Shown here: positions 36,401 to 45,445 of the stretch, piece by piece
How positions within the stretch are numbered: position 1 is the stretch's first letter
Layout of the letters: the number at the start of each line of letters is the position of its first letter
Assembly (NCBI RefSeq): GCF_003046175.1
Contig: NZ_PZZM01000001.1
Coordinates: 5,101,001 to 5,165,000, forward strand
Length of the DNA stretch: 64,000 nt
Direction of reading: 5' to 3'
Source of the DNA: Bosea sp. 124
GTDB taxonomy: Bacteria; Pseudomonadota; Alphaproteobacteria; Rhizobiales; Beijerinckiaceae
Made by a program: the position numbers and the translations under genes
The notes under the pieces: generated by a model
What the model was told of the DNA's origin: nothing
What the model saw: only the letters and a program-made list of their open reading frames with translations
The model's database searches: none

Positions 36401-37636
36401 ATGAATCGCCTCGCCATCGCCTCCTCCGCCCTTCCGGGCATCGCCGACCTGCCGATCGCGGGCGCCGTGCGCGCCGGCGAGCGCGTCTTCCTCAGCGGCG
36501 CGACCGCGCTCAAGCCCGATGGCAGCATCGCTGGCATCGGCGACGCGAACGCCCAGACCCATGCCGCGCTCGACCAGCTCGAGGCCGCATTGAAGGCAGC
36601 CGGCGGTTCGCTGGCCAGCCTGACCAAGCTCACAACCTGCATCGTCGATCGCGGCTACCGCGCCGATGTCTATGCCGTGATTGCGCAGCGCCTGCCAGAG
36701 GTTCGCCCGGTCAGCACCGGGCTCGTCGTGGCTGGCCTCGCGCTGCCGGAGTTGATCGTGCAGATCGATGCCGAGGCCGCGATCCCGGCAGCCCCGCCGC
36801 GTCACACCCGGCCCTACACCTTCGAGAGCTGGCACGGTCAGGGCTTCCCCTGGCAGGGCGCGATGGTGCTCGGCACAGACGAGGAGTTCTTCCTGCGCGG
36901 CCAGACCGGAGCGGGGCTCGACCATACCGGCGTCAAGGCGAAGGGCCGCGGCGTGGCGGATGCCGCCGCGCAGGCCGACCTCGCCATGGTCAATCTGAAG
37001 ACCTTGCTGGAAGAAGCCGGCGCATCGCCCGAGGATATCTGCAAGATCACGGTCTATATCTCCGACCGCGCCTATCGCCCGGCTGTCTATCCGATGATCG
37101 GCAAGCATCTCGCTGGCGTCCGACCGGTGTCGACGGGAATCGTCACCACCGGCTTCGCGCGCCCGGACATCCTGTTCGAGATCGACGTCACGATCGTTCG
37201 CAAGCAGGGCGGCCAGCCGCACCGGCGCCTGCGGACCTATCATTCCAGCGCCGCGCGCTATGGCACGGAGCAGCAACCGCTCGATTGCGAGTTCTGCATG
37301 ATCGTGATCTCGGGCGACCGCATCACGCTGCGGGGCCAGACCGGGATGGGGCTCGACGAGGTGCTCTACGGCCTCAGCGACGCGAAGGCGCAGGCTGAGA
37401 AGGCCATGGACAATGTCGAGACGCTGCTGTCGGAAGCCGGCGCTGCACTCTCCGACGTCGCCAAGGCGACCGTCTACGTCACCGACCGCGCCTTCCTGGC
37501 CGACGTCAACGCCGTCGTCCGGCAGCGTCTCGGCGACAACGCCTGCGCATTCACCACGGTCATCGTGAAGGGCCTCGCCAGCCCCGAGCTGCTGATGGAG
37601 GTCGACATCGTGGCGATCCGAAAGGGCAACCGATGA
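36401..37636 (+). CDS. Triple-domain RidA/YjgF/UK114 protein (three tandem domains)
   Basis: A 411-residue chain holding three consecutive RidA domains at about 20-127, 158-267 and 300-408. Each repeats the pattern: strand plus SG or RGQTG, helix LxxLExxLxxAG, K(I/A)T(V/T)YxxDRAY/F, then a final PE(L/I)(L/I)xxxID strand. Single-domain RidA proteins of about 130 residues form homotrimers with active sites at the interfaces, so this chain could fold as a one-piece trimer. The Arg used by enamine/imine deaminating RidA appears replaced: RPVST in domains 1 and 2, CAFTT in domain 3. It overlaps the DUF1028 gene by four bases. Confidence 0.85.
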   Translation: MNRLAIASSALPGIADLPIAGAVRAGERVFLSGATALKPDGSIAGIGDANAQTHAALDQLEAALKAAGGSLASLTKLTTCIVDRGYRADVYAVIAQRLPEVRPVSTGLVVAGLALPELIVQIDAEAAIPAAPPRHTRPYTFESWHGQGFPWQGAMVLGTDEEFFLRGQTGAGLDHTGVKAKGRGVADAAAQADLAMVNLKTLLEEAGASPEDICKITVYISDRAYRPAVYPMIGKHLAGVRPVSTGIVTTGFARPDILFEIDVTIVRKQGGQPHRRLRTYHSSAARYGTEQQPLDCEFCMIVISGDRITLRGQTGMGLDEVLYGLSDAKAQAEKAMDNVETLLSEAGAALSDVAKATVYVTDRAFLADVNAVVRQRLGDNACAFTTVIVKGLASPELLMEVDIVAIRKGNR

Positions 37637-38304
37637 CGTTCTCGCTCGCCGGACGCTGCGCCCGAACCGGCATGCTGGGCGCGGTCGTGACGACCTCGTC
37701 CATCGCCGTCGGCTCGCGCTGCCAGCATGCGGCGGCCGGCGTCGGCGCCGCCCTGACCCAGCACATGACCGATCCGCGGCTGGGCCCGCTGATGCTGGAC
37801 CTGCTCAAGCGTGGCTACTCAGCCCAGCAGGCGCTCGATGCAGCGGTCGCCGCGACGCCGCGCAGCGACTGGCGACAGCTCGGCGTGATCGACCGGAACG
37901 GCCGCACCGCCAGCTTCGGCGGCGCCAGCATGAATCCTAAATTCGCCGAGGTACACGGCCGCGACTGCGTCTCGCTCGCCAACATCGTCCGAACGAAAGA
38001 GGTGCCGGTCGCGATGGTGCGGGCTTTTGAGGTCGATCCGGCGGCACCGCTGGCGGCGCGGCTGATCGCAGCCCTCAAGGCGGGCGACGAGGCAGGCGGC
38101 GAGTTCAAGCCGCTGGTCTCGACCGCGCTCATCGTCGCCCATGAGCACGCCTTTCCTTACGTGGACCTGCGCGTCGACAGCGATGCCGACCCCATCGCCA
38201 CGCTCGCCCGGCTCTGGCGCGAATACGAGCCGGTGGCGGACCTCTATGTCACACGGGCGATAGACCCGGACACGGCCATCGCGAACCGGCCGAAACAAAG
38301 CTGA
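37633..38304 (+). CDS. DUF1028 family protein
   Basis: A 223-residue protein with the DUF1028 outline: TFSLAGRCARTGMLG at the N-terminus, SSIAVGSRC, AAAGVGAALTQ, DPRLGPLMLDLL and WRQLGVIDRNGRTASFGG. The family resembles Ntn-hydrolases but has no agreed function; it often accompanies RidA and peptide or amino-acid catabolic genes. Here it is translationally coupled to the triple-RidA gene (ATGA) and precedes the dipeptide-type importer, which strengthens that association. Confidence 0.82.
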   Translation: MTFSLAGRCARTGMLGAVVTTSSIAVGSRCQHAAAGVGAALTQHMTDPRLGPLMLDLLKRGYSAQQALDAAVAATPRSDWRQLGVIDRNGRTASFGGASMNPKFAEVHGRDCVSLANIVRTKEVPVAMVRAFEVDPAAPLAARLIAALKAGDEAGGEFKPLVSTALIVAHEHAFPYVDLRVDSDADPIATLARLWREYEPVADLYVTRAIDPDTAIANRPKQS

Positions 38305-38330
38305 TCAACCAAGAACGAGGGGATATATCC

Positions 38331-39833
38331 ATGCGACGACTTCTATCCACACTGGCCGTCACGATCGGCCTCTCGACCGCTCTGACGGCCCTGCCGGCCG
38401 CCGCCCAGGGGACCGCGCGCGTCGCGCTCGGCACCACGCTGAGCCAGCTCGACCCCGCCAAGACCACGATCGGCGACGAATACGTCTACGTCCATCTCGT
38501 CTTCAACGGGCTGTCGCGCATCGACACCGATATGACGGTGAAGCCGGACCTCGCCGAGAGCTGGACGGCCTCCGACGACCTCAAGACCTGGACCTTCAAG
38601 CTGCGCCAGGGCGTCAAGTTCCACCATGGCCGCGTGATGGACGCCGAGGATGTCGTCGCCACGATGAAGCGGATCCTCGACCCGGCCACAGGTTCGCGCG
38701 CCCGCACCAGCCTGTCGATGGTCGAAGGCGTCTCGGCGACCGATCCGATGACGGTCAAGTTCGACCTCAACATCCCCTATGCCGGCTTCGCCGACATCTT
38801 CGCCGACCGTCAGTTGCGCATCGTCGCCAAGGACAAGCTGGCTGAGCTTTCGACCCAGCCGATCGGCACCGGGCCGTTCATGTTCAAGTCCTGGTCGCCG
38901 GGCGATCGGCTCGAACTGGTCAAGAACCCCGACTATTTCGAGAAGGGCATGCCGAAGCTCGACGGCGTGACGCTGCGCATCGTGCCGGAATCGGCCGCGC
39001 GCATGGCGGCGCTGGAATCGGGCGCCATCGATATCGTCTGGAGCATGCCCTATGAGGCCGTCGACAAGCTCAAGACCAGCGCGACCGCACGCGCCGACAG
39101 CGTCTCGACGCCGACCTGGGACGGCGTCATCCTGAACAATGACCGCCCGCCCTTCAACGATGTGCGCGTCCGCAAGGCGCTAGCGCTGACGATCGACAAA
39201 TCGGCCATCGTCGAACTGGCCCTGTTCGGCCAGGGCGACCCGACCTTCAGCCCGATTCCTCCGAGCCACCCCTACTTCAACACGAGCCTGAAGGCCGGCG
39301 CTCCCGATATCGCCCAGGCCAAGAAGCTGCTGGCCGAGGCCGGTTTCCCGAACGGCTTCGACGTCCCGATGCAGGTTCCGCAGGAGCGCGAGCAGCGCGT
39401 GCGCGTCGGCGTCGCGGTGCGCGACATGGCGAAGGCCGCCGGCATCCGCATCAATGTCGAGCGCGTGCCCTTCGCCTCCTATTCGGCGAATGTCGCGGGC
39501 AAGGCGCAGATGTATGTCGACGGCTACTTCGCCCGGCCGACGATCGATACGGCGATCTATCCATTCTACCATTCGAGCGGAAGCTGGAACAAGCAGCTCT
39601 GGATCTACAAGGACGCCCGCGTCGACCAGCTTCTCGACGAGGCCCGCAAGACCAATGACGAGGCCGCCCGCAAGAAGATCTTCGAGAAGTTCCAGGAGAT
39701 CGCCGAGGAAACCGTGCCCGGCATCATCGCCTACTCGGCCGCGCATGTGAACGGCGTGAGCAAGAAGGTCGAGGGCTTCAAGTCGACCCCGATGCAGTGG
39801 CTCGAGCTAAAGAACGTCTCGATCAAGCCCTGA
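38331..39833 (+). CDS. ABC transporter substrate-binding protein, dipeptide type (SBP family 5)
   Basis: A 500-residue periplasmic binding protein with a Sec signal (RRLLSTLAVTIGLS, cleavage near AAAQ-GT at about 26). Family stretches include LDPAKTTIGDEYVYVHLVFNGL, WTFKLRQGVKFHHGRVMDAEDVV and IGTGPFMFKSW. It is the cognate binding protein of the Dpp-type importer at 39948-43660. A strong hairpin (39845-39886) follows the gene, as often seen between abundant binding proteins and their permeases. Confidence 0.92.
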   Translation: MRRLLSTLAVTIGLSTALTALPAAAQGTARVALGTTLSQLDPAKTTIGDEYVYVHLVFNGLSRIDTDMTVKPDLAESWTASDDLKTWTFKLRQGVKFHHGRVMDAEDVVATMKRILDPATGSRARTSLSMVEGVSATDPMTVKFDLNIPYAGFADIFADRQLRIVAKDKLAELSTQPIGTGPFMFKSWSPGDRLELVKNPDYFEKGMPKLDGVTLRIVPESAARMAALESGAIDIVWSMPYEAVDKLKTSATARADSVSTPTWDGVILNNDRPPFNDVRVRKALALTIDKSAIVELALFGQGDPTFSPIPPSHPYFNTSLKAGAPDIAQAKKLLAEAGFPNGFDVPMQVPQEREQRVRVGVAVRDMAKAAGIRINVERVPFASYSANVAGKAQMYVDGYFARPTIDTAIYPFYHSSGSWNKQLWIYKDARVDQLLDEARKTNDEAARKKIFEKFQEIAEETVPGIIAYSAAHVNGVSKKVEGFKSTPMQWLELKNVSIKP

Positions 39834-39844
39834 GGCCCGCAACC

Positions 39845-39886
39845 GCCCATCCTGTCGCGCCGATTGCGCGGCGGGGCAGGATGGGC
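39845..39886 (+). other. Strong intercistronic hairpin after binding-protein gene
   Basis: GCCCATCCTG (39845-39854) pairs perfectly with CAGGATGGGC (39877-39886); an inner CGCCG/CGGCG stem extends it around the loop ATTGCG. No T-run follows. It likely protects the binding-protein mRNA or lowers expression of the permeases downstream. Confidence 0.6.
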
Positions 39887-39947
39887 CTGCAGGCGTCATA
39901 TACCTCGGCAGACGGCTCAGCCTCGCTCGATGGGGAACCTGTAATCG

Positions 39948-40904
39948 ATGGCCGCTTATATCACACGGCGCCTCGCCTTCGTGGTGCTCGTCCTCGTGGC
40001 GGTGTCGATGCTCGTCTTCGGCGTCACCACGCTTTTGCCTGCCAACGTCGCCTATCTGATCCTCGGCTCGTTTGCGACGCCGGAACAGGTGCGGGCGCTG
40101 GAGCTGAAGCTCGGACTGACCGACCCGGTCTGGCAGCAATATCTGCGCTGGGCCGGCGGCTTCATCACCGGCAATCTCGGCGAATCGACCCTGATGAACC
40201 GGCCTGTCGGGCCGATGCTGCTGGAGGCGATCCAGCGCTCGCTGATGCTGACCGGCCTGTCCTTCGTGCTGATCGCCGTGATCGGCGTGGGCCTCGGCAT
40301 CGCGGCGGCGCTGCGCCATGGCCGGCCGCTCGACCATGGAGTCTCGGTCGCAACCTATCTCGGCATCGCCGTGCCGGAATTCTTCTGGGCGATCGTCGTC
40401 ATCATCGTCTTCGCCGCCTGGCTCGGCTGGTTGCCGGCATCGGGGTACGAGCCGATCTCGGCCGGCGTCTGGGAATGGGCCAAGCACCTGATCGCGCCGA
40501 CGATCACGCTGGTCTTCGGCCATCTCGCCCATGTCTCGCGCCTGACCCGCTCCAGCATGATCGAGGTGATGCAAAGCCCCTACATCACGGCGGCGCGCGC
40601 CAAGGGCCTGCCGGAGCGCGTCATCGTCCTGCACCACGCGCTGCGCAATGCGCTGCTGCCGACGATCACGGTGCTGGCGCTCGATTTCGGCCGACTGATG
40701 GGCGGCATCGTCGTGATCGAGACCGTCTTCGCCTATCCGGGGCTCGGCCGCCTCGTCGTCTTCTCGATCCAGAACCGCGACCTGCCGACGCTGCAGGCCG
40801 CCATCCTCGTCGTCGCCGCGATCTATGCGCTGGCGAACCTGCTGGCCGACCTGCTCTATGCCCGTTTCAACCCCAAGATCAGGTTTGGCCGCAATGTCGC
40901 CTGA
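39948..40904 (+). CDS. Dipeptide-type ABC transporter permease (DppB-like)
   Basis: A 318-residue permease with about six hydrophobic segments, the N-terminal ITRRLAFVVLVLVAVSMLVFG stretch usual for DppB, and the EAA-type loop TAARAKGLPERVIVLHHALRNALLP. It forms the channel with the next gene, which starts 11 bases before this one stops. Confidence 0.92.
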   Translation: MAAYITRRLAFVVLVLVAVSMLVFGVTTLLPANVAYLILGSFATPEQVRALELKLGLTDPVWQQYLRWAGGFITGNLGESTLMNRPVGPMLLEAIQRSLMLTGLSFVLIAVIGVGLGIAAALRHGRPLDHGVSVATYLGIAVPEFFWAIVVIIVFAAWLGWLPASGYEPISAGVWEWAKHLIAPTITLVFGHLAHVSRLTRSSMIEVMQSPYITAARAKGLPERVIVLHHALRNALLPTITVLALDFGRLMGGIVVIETVFAYPGLGRLVVFSIQNRDLPTLQAAILVVAAIYALANLLADLLYARFNPKIRFGRNVA

Positions 40905-41784
40905 GCCCGCAACCGCCATGGCCTCCGCGCCGGTGTCCGCCCCTGCCGCACCGCCGCGCAAGCCGATGCCGCTCCAGCTCAAGGCCGGGCTCACGATCAC
41001 CGGCACCATCCTGATACTCGGCCTGCTGGCACCGTGGATCGCCCCTCACCCCTGGGACACGATCTCGATGCGGACGCGCTTCCTCGCACCGAACGCGACC
41101 TACTGGTTCGGCACCGACGAATATGGCCGCGACGTGCTCAGCCGCCTGCTGATGGGCGCAAGGCTCTCGATCGGCATGGGCGTGGCCGCGACTCTCGTCA
41201 GCCTTGCGATCGGCGTGCCGATGGGGCTCGCCGCCGGCTATTTCCGCGGCTGGATCGACGAGGCGCTGATGCGCACCGCCGATGTGCTGATGGCGATCCC
41301 GCCGATCATGCTCGGCCTGCTCGTGCTCGCGGTGACGCCGCCAGCCTTGTGGAAGACGGCGGTCGCGGTCGGCTTCGTCTACATTCCGCCGATCGCGCGG
41401 CTGGCGCGCAGCGTGACGCTGACGCTCGCCAATGAGGAGTTCATCCAGGCGGCGAAAGCGCGGGCCGAGAGCACCTCCTACATCCTGTTCCGCGAAATCC
41501 TGCCGAATGCGTGGCCGCCACTGATCGTCGAAGCGAGCCTGCGCGTCACCTACGCCATCCTGCTGGGCTCGGCCCTCTCCTTCCTCGGGCTCGGCGCCCA
41601 GCCGCCGAGTTCGGACTGGGGGCTGATGATCTCGGAGGCGCGCTCTTTCCTCGACCGTGCGCCCTGGATCGCGCTCGCGCCTGGCCTCGCCATGTGCCTG
41701 CTGGTGATCGGCATCAACCTGCTGGGCGACGGCGCCCGCGAACGGCTCGACCCGCGCCTCAAGGCGCGGCTGGGAAAGGCTTAG
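40894..41784 (+). CDS. Dipeptide-type ABC transporter permease (DppC-like)
   Basis: A 296-residue permease. DppC-type features are the soluble N-terminal region, LAPNATYWFGTDEYGRDVLSRLLMGARLS, and the loop QAAKARAESTSYILFREILPN. The start at 40894 gives the known DppC N-terminal length; an in-frame start further upstream lies inside dppB. A four-base gap separates it from the fused ATPase. Confidence 0.92.
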   Translation: MSPEPATAMASAPVSAPAAPPRKPMPLQLKAGLTITGTILILGLLAPWIAPHPWDTISMRTRFLAPNATYWFGTDEYGRDVLSRLLMGARLSIGMGVAATLVSLAIGVPMGLAAGYFRGWIDEALMRTADVLMAIPPIMLGLLVLAVTPPALWKTAVAVGFVYIPPIARLARSVTLTLANEEFIQAAKARAESTSYILFREILPNAWPPLIVEASLRVTYAILLGSALSFLGLGAQPPSSDWGLMISEARSFLDRAPWIALAPGLAMCLLVIGINLLGDGARERLDPRLKARLGKA

Positions 41785-41788
41785 AGCC

Positions 41789-43660
41789 ATGCTCGCCATC
41801 GACGACCTGACCGTCCGATACCGAACCGCAGGCGGCGAGATCGAGGCCTTGTCCTCCGTGACGCTCCAGGCCCGCAAGGGCTCGACGCTGGCGCTCGTCG
41901 GCGAATCGGGCTCGGGCAAGAGCACGATCGCGCTTGCCGCCATGGGGCTGCTGCCGGCCGAAGCGATGGTGCCGTCAGGGCGCATCCTGTTCGACGGTGC
42001 CGACATCCTGATGATGGACGCCGAGGCGCGCCGGCAATTGCGCGGCTCGCGCATCGGCCTCGTCTTTCAGGACCCGTTCTCTGTGCTGAACCCGTCATTG
42101 CGGATCGGCGACCAGGTCGGCGAAGGTCTCGTGCATCACCGCGGCTACACGCCCGAGCGCGCCTTCACCCGCGCCATCGCGCTTCTCGACGAGGTCGGCA
42201 TCGTCAAGCCGGAGGCCGTCGCCAAGGCCTATCCGCATGAGCTTTCCGGCGGTATGCGCCAGCGCGCACTGATCGCGGGCGCGCTCGCCTCCGAACCCGA
42301 ATTGCTCATCCTCGACGAACCGACGACGGCGCTCGACGTCACCATCGAGGCGCAGATCCTCGACCTGCTCGAGGATCTGCGGGCGAAGCGCGGGCTGACG
42401 ATGGTGTTCATCAGCCATAATCTCGGCGTGGTCCGGCGCATCGCCGACGAGGTCGCGGTGCTCTATGCCGGCCAGATCGTCGAGCAGGGCGCGACCGAAG
42501 AGGTGCTGCAGCGGCCGGTGCACCCCTATACCAAGGGCTTGCTCGCCGCGATTCCGCGGATCGGCCGCAAGATGGGGCGGCTCGCCGCCATCCCCGGCCG
42601 CCTGCCCGATCTGCGCAGCCCGCCGACGGGCTGCCGTTTCGCGCCACGCTGCCCCTTCGCGACGCAAGACAGCGCGGCGCCGCAGAGCCTGCGTGCGGTC
42701 GGCGAGCGGATGGTCCGCTGCAGCTCGGCCGAGGCGCTGCGCGAGACCCCCTGGCCTGTCCAGGAAGACGTCATCCCTGCCGCGGCGACGGCGGTTCCCC
42801 ATGCATCGGAACCCGTCGTCGAGATCGAGAACCTCACCAAGAGCTTCGTGCTGAGCCGCGGCACGCTGCGCTGGGAGGGCTGGAAGCCGGTGCGGGACGC
42901 GGTCAGCATCAGGCCCGTCGACGCCATCTCGCTATCGATCGCGCCGGGCGAGGTCGTCGGTCTGGTCGGCGAATCCGGCTCGGGCAAGACCACGCTGGGG
43001 CGCACCATCCTGCGTTTGATCGAGGCCGATTCCGGCTTGATCCGCATCGCCGGCGAGACCGTCTCCGACAAGCCGCAGAAGGCACTGGTGGCAATGCGGC
43101 GCGCCGCGCAGATCGTCTTCCAGAACCCGGATTCCTCGCTCAACCCGCGCAAGACGATCCGCGAACTGCTCGGCCGGCCGATCGCGCGCTTCGGTCTCGC
43201 GCCGGCCGCCGACATTCCCAAACGCGTCGACGAACTGCTCGATCTCGTCAGGCTGCCGGCGCATTACGCCGACCGCTACGCCCACCAGATGAGCGGCGGC
43301 GAGAAGCAACGCGTCGGCATCGCCCGGGCGCTGGCGACGCAGCCGAAGTTCATCGTCTGCGACGAGCCGGTCTCGGCGCTCGACGTCTCGGTGCAGGCGG
43401 CCATCGTCAACCTGCTGGCCGATCTGCGCGACCGGCTCGGCGTCGCCTATCTCTTCATCTCGCACGACATCTCGGTGGTCGCCCATCTCGCCGACCGCGT
43501 CGCGGTGATGCATCACGGCAAGATGGTCGAGATCGGTGCGGCCGACCAGATCATGCAGGCGCCAAAGCACCCCTACACGATCAAGCTGCTCTCGGCCGTG
43601 CCGAGGGTCGACGGCCCGCCGGTGGCGCGCCGCGAGGCTGTCGCGGAAGTCGTCGCCTGA
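41789..43660 (+). CDS. Fused dipeptide-type ABC transporter ATPases (DppD-DppF single chain)
   Basis: A 623-residue protein with two complete ATPase domains. Domain 1 (about 1-310): Walker A GESGSGKST at 38-46, LSGGMRQRA, LLILDEP, and a C-terminal Cys-containing tail like DppD. Domain 2 (about 340-623): Walker A GESGSGKTT at 394-402, MSGGEKQRV, FIVCDEP. Walker B of domain 2 has CDEP. Fused DppDF (GsiA-like) proteins are known, so this is a recognised variant. It drives the importer fed by 38331 and perhaps also by 32257. Confidence 0.92.
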   Translation: MLAIDDLTVRYRTAGGEIEALSSVTLQARKGSTLALVGESGSGKSTIALAAMGLLPAEAMVPSGRILFDGADILMMDAEARRQLRGSRIGLVFQDPFSVLNPSLRIGDQVGEGLVHHRGYTPERAFTRAIALLDEVGIVKPEAVAKAYPHELSGGMRQRALIAGALASEPELLILDEPTTALDVTIEAQILDLLEDLRAKRGLTMVFISHNLGVVRRIADEVAVLYAGQIVEQGATEEVLQRPVHPYTKGLLAAIPRIGRKMGRLAAIPGRLPDLRSPPTGCRFAPRCPFATQDSAAPQSLRAVGERMVRCSSAEALRETPWPVQEDVIPAAATAVPHASEPVVEIENLTKSFVLSRGTLRWEGWKPVRDAVSIRPVDAISLSIAPGEVVGLVGESGSGKTTLGRTILRLIEADSGLIRIAGETVSDKPQKALVAMRRAAQIVFQNPDSSLNPRKTIRELLGRPIARFGLAPAADIPKRVDELLDLVRLPAHYADRYAHQMSGGEKQRVGIARALATQPKFIVCDEPVSALDVSVQAAIVNLLADLRDRLGVAYLFISHDISVVAHLADRVAVMHHGKMVEIGAADQIMQAPKHPYTIKLLSAVPRVDGPPVARREAVAEVVA

Positions 43661-43739
43661 AGGGAACGACTGGCGTTTTTGCTCAGCAGCCGGTGCGCCA
43701 GCGCGAATGGCTTGATTCAGGAATCGCTTGCGTTGGAAT

Positions 43740-43758
43740 GCTCAGGTAGCGCCTGAGC
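43740..43758. terminator. Possible bidirectional terminator between convergent genes
   Basis: GCTCAGG, five-base loop, CCTGAGC is a perfect 7-bp stem in the 121-base gap between the fused ATPase (plus) and the SDR (minus). T-rich flanks are weak, so efficiency is uncertain. Confidence 0.4.
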
Positions 43759-43781
43759 ATGTTTCCACGGCAAGACGCCGC

Positions 43782-44558
43782 TCACGCCAGCATGCGCGTG
43801 TCGCCGCAGACGGAAATCTCCTGCCCCGAGATCGTTTTGGCGAAGGGCGAAGCCAGGAAGACGATCTGCTTGGCGATGTCGGCGGGATCTACGAACTGCT
43901 TGATCGAGACGCCGGAGAACAGCCGCTGCGTCATCTCCTCATGCGAGACGTTGAAGCTGCGGGCCTTGTTGGCGATGACGCTCTGGATGCGCGGCCCCTC
44001 GACGAGGCCGGGGCAGATCGCGTTGGCGCGAATGCCGAACTCGCCGAGCTCGGCCGAGAGCGCCTTGGTGAAGCCGATCACGCCCCATTTGGCCGCCGCA
44101 TAGGGTGAACGCAGCGGGAAACCGTGCTTGCCCGCCTGGCTCGATAGATTGATGATCGAGGCATTCGTCGACTGCTTGAGATGCTGGACGGCGAGCCGCG
44201 TGCAATTGAACTGGCCGGTCAGGTCGATGGCGACGCAGGAATCCCAATCGGCCGGGTCGATCTCGTCGACGCGGCCCGTCGGCCCGGCGATGCCGGCATT
44301 GTTGACGAGGCAGTCGAGCCCGCCCAGTGCGGCAAGCGTCTCATCCATGAGCCGGCCGACCGCAGCACGGTCGGAAACGTCGCAGACCGACTGCGTCATC
44401 GCCGGATCGCTTTCCTCCATCTCGGCCAAGGCCGTGCGGTCGACGTCGCAGATATGAACCTTTGCCCCTTCCGCCGCGAAAGCACGCGCCGTGGCGCGGC
44501 CGATGCCATTGGCGCCGGCCGTCACCAGCACGCGCAAGTCCTTGATCTGCAGATCCAT
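43782..44558 (-). CDS. SDR-family oxidoreductase
   Basis: A 258-residue NAD(P)-dependent short-chain dehydrogenase. Cofactor motif TAGANGIG (about 13-20), acidic Asp in CDVDR suggesting NAD preference, NNAG (about 88), catalytic Ser in LSSQAG and YAAAK. C-terminal SGQEISVCGDTRM is normal for the family. It lies downstream of the GntR gene on the minus strand and probably belongs to the pathway controlled by that regulator. Substrate unknown, presumably a hydroxy acid or alcohol. Confidence 0.88.
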   Translation of the reverse strand: MDLQIKDLRVLVTAGANGIGRATARAFAAEGAKVHICDVDRTALAEMEESDPAMTQSVCDVSDRAAVGRLMDETLAALGGLDCLVNNAGIAGPTGRVDEIDPADWDSCVAIDLTGQFNCTRLAVQHLKQSTNASIINLSSQAGKHGFPLRSPYAAAKWGVIGFTKALSAELGEFGIRANAICPGLVEGPRIQSVIANKARSFNVSHEEMTQRLFSGVSIKQFVDPADIAKQIVFLASPFAKTISGQEISVCGDTRMLA

Positions 44559-44584
44559 CCTGACGTCTCCCTGTCCCGTTGTTC

Positions 44585-45340
44585 TCAGGCGCTGAGCTGG
44601 CCCGTGTCTTCGATATGCGCGGCGGCGGCCGTGATGTCGTCTTCGAGCGCGGCGCGCGCGGCGGCGGCATCCTGCGCCCGCAAGGCCTCCAGCAACCGCG
44701 CATGCGCCTGCATGGCGCTGCCACCCTTGAGGCGGCGCGGCTCGTCGCGCATGTCGAGATTGAGGATCGGACCCGCCTTCAGCCAGAGCCGCTCGATCAT
44801 CTCGATCAGGCTCGGCATGCCCGCCGCCTCATAGAGCGCGAAATGCAGGTCGCGATTGGCCGCGACGGCGCCGGCGCTGTCGGGAGGATCGGCGCTGGCC
44901 GCCTTGCGGAAATCCGCATCATGCGCGGCGATCTGCGCGATATTAGCTGCGGTCGCCCGGCGCGCCGCTTCCTCGGCGGCGAAGCCCTCTACGACCAGAC
45001 GAAGCCGCGTCAATTCGCGGAACTGCTCCAGAGAGAGCACGGGAACCCGCACCGCCCTGCCCGGAAGCACTTCCAGCGCCCGGTCGGCGGCAAGCCGGCT
45101 GACCGCCTCGCGCACCGGCATCATCGAGACGCCGAGCGCCTCGGCCACACGGCGAAGCGAAAGCTTCTCGCCCGGCGCGAGGCGGCCTGCGACCAGCAGC
45201 GAGCGCAACTCCCCCGTCACGCGCTCGCCCAGGGTTTCGCGCTGAAGCGCGCCGATCCGGTCCAGCGCCGAGCCATCATGCTCCGGCGCGACGAGGGTCG
45301 CTTCCGGGGCTGTCGGGAAGGGCTGGACACGGGCGATCAT
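44585..45340 (-). CDS. GntR-family regulator (FadR/FCD type)
   Basis: A 251-residue regulator with a winged helix (about 30-95, LAPGEKLSLRRVAEALGVSMMPVREAVSRL) and an all-helical FCD effector domain (about 105-245). The start at 45340 is chosen; a GTG at 45364 lies in the operator palindrome. It is divergent from a Liv-importer operon and presumably represses it in the absence of substrate. FCD regulators usually bind carboxylic acids. Confidence 0.9.
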   Translation of the reverse strand: MIARVQPFPTAPEATLVAPEHDGSALDRIGALQRETLGERVTGELRSLLVAGRLAPGEKLSLRRVAEALGVSMMPVREAVSRLAADRALEVLPGRAVRVPVLSLEQFRELTRLRLVVEGFAAEEAARRATAANIAQIAAHDADFRKAASADPPDSAGAVAANRDLHFALYEAAGMPSLIEMIERLWLKAGPILNLDMRDEPRRLKGGSAMQAHARLLEALRAQDAAAARAALEDDITAAAAHIEDTGQLSA

Positions 45341-45354
45341 GTCTGCCAACCTAA

Positions 45355-45366
45355 CTGTGATCACAG
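45355..45366. promoter_or_regulatory. Palindromic operator, likely for the GntR regulator
   Basis: CTGTGATCACAG is a perfect 12-bp palindrome between the divergent GntR and importer genes, 15 bases upstream of the GntR start. GntR/FCD regulators commonly bind such short palindromes and control both directions. Confidence 0.65.
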
Positions 45367-45445
45367 ATCACGACAAGCGGCATCAGACCGCTGGCCAAAA
45401 TCAGCCGACGCCACAGGCGCGGCGCTCGTTCTGGGAGGAACGTCG

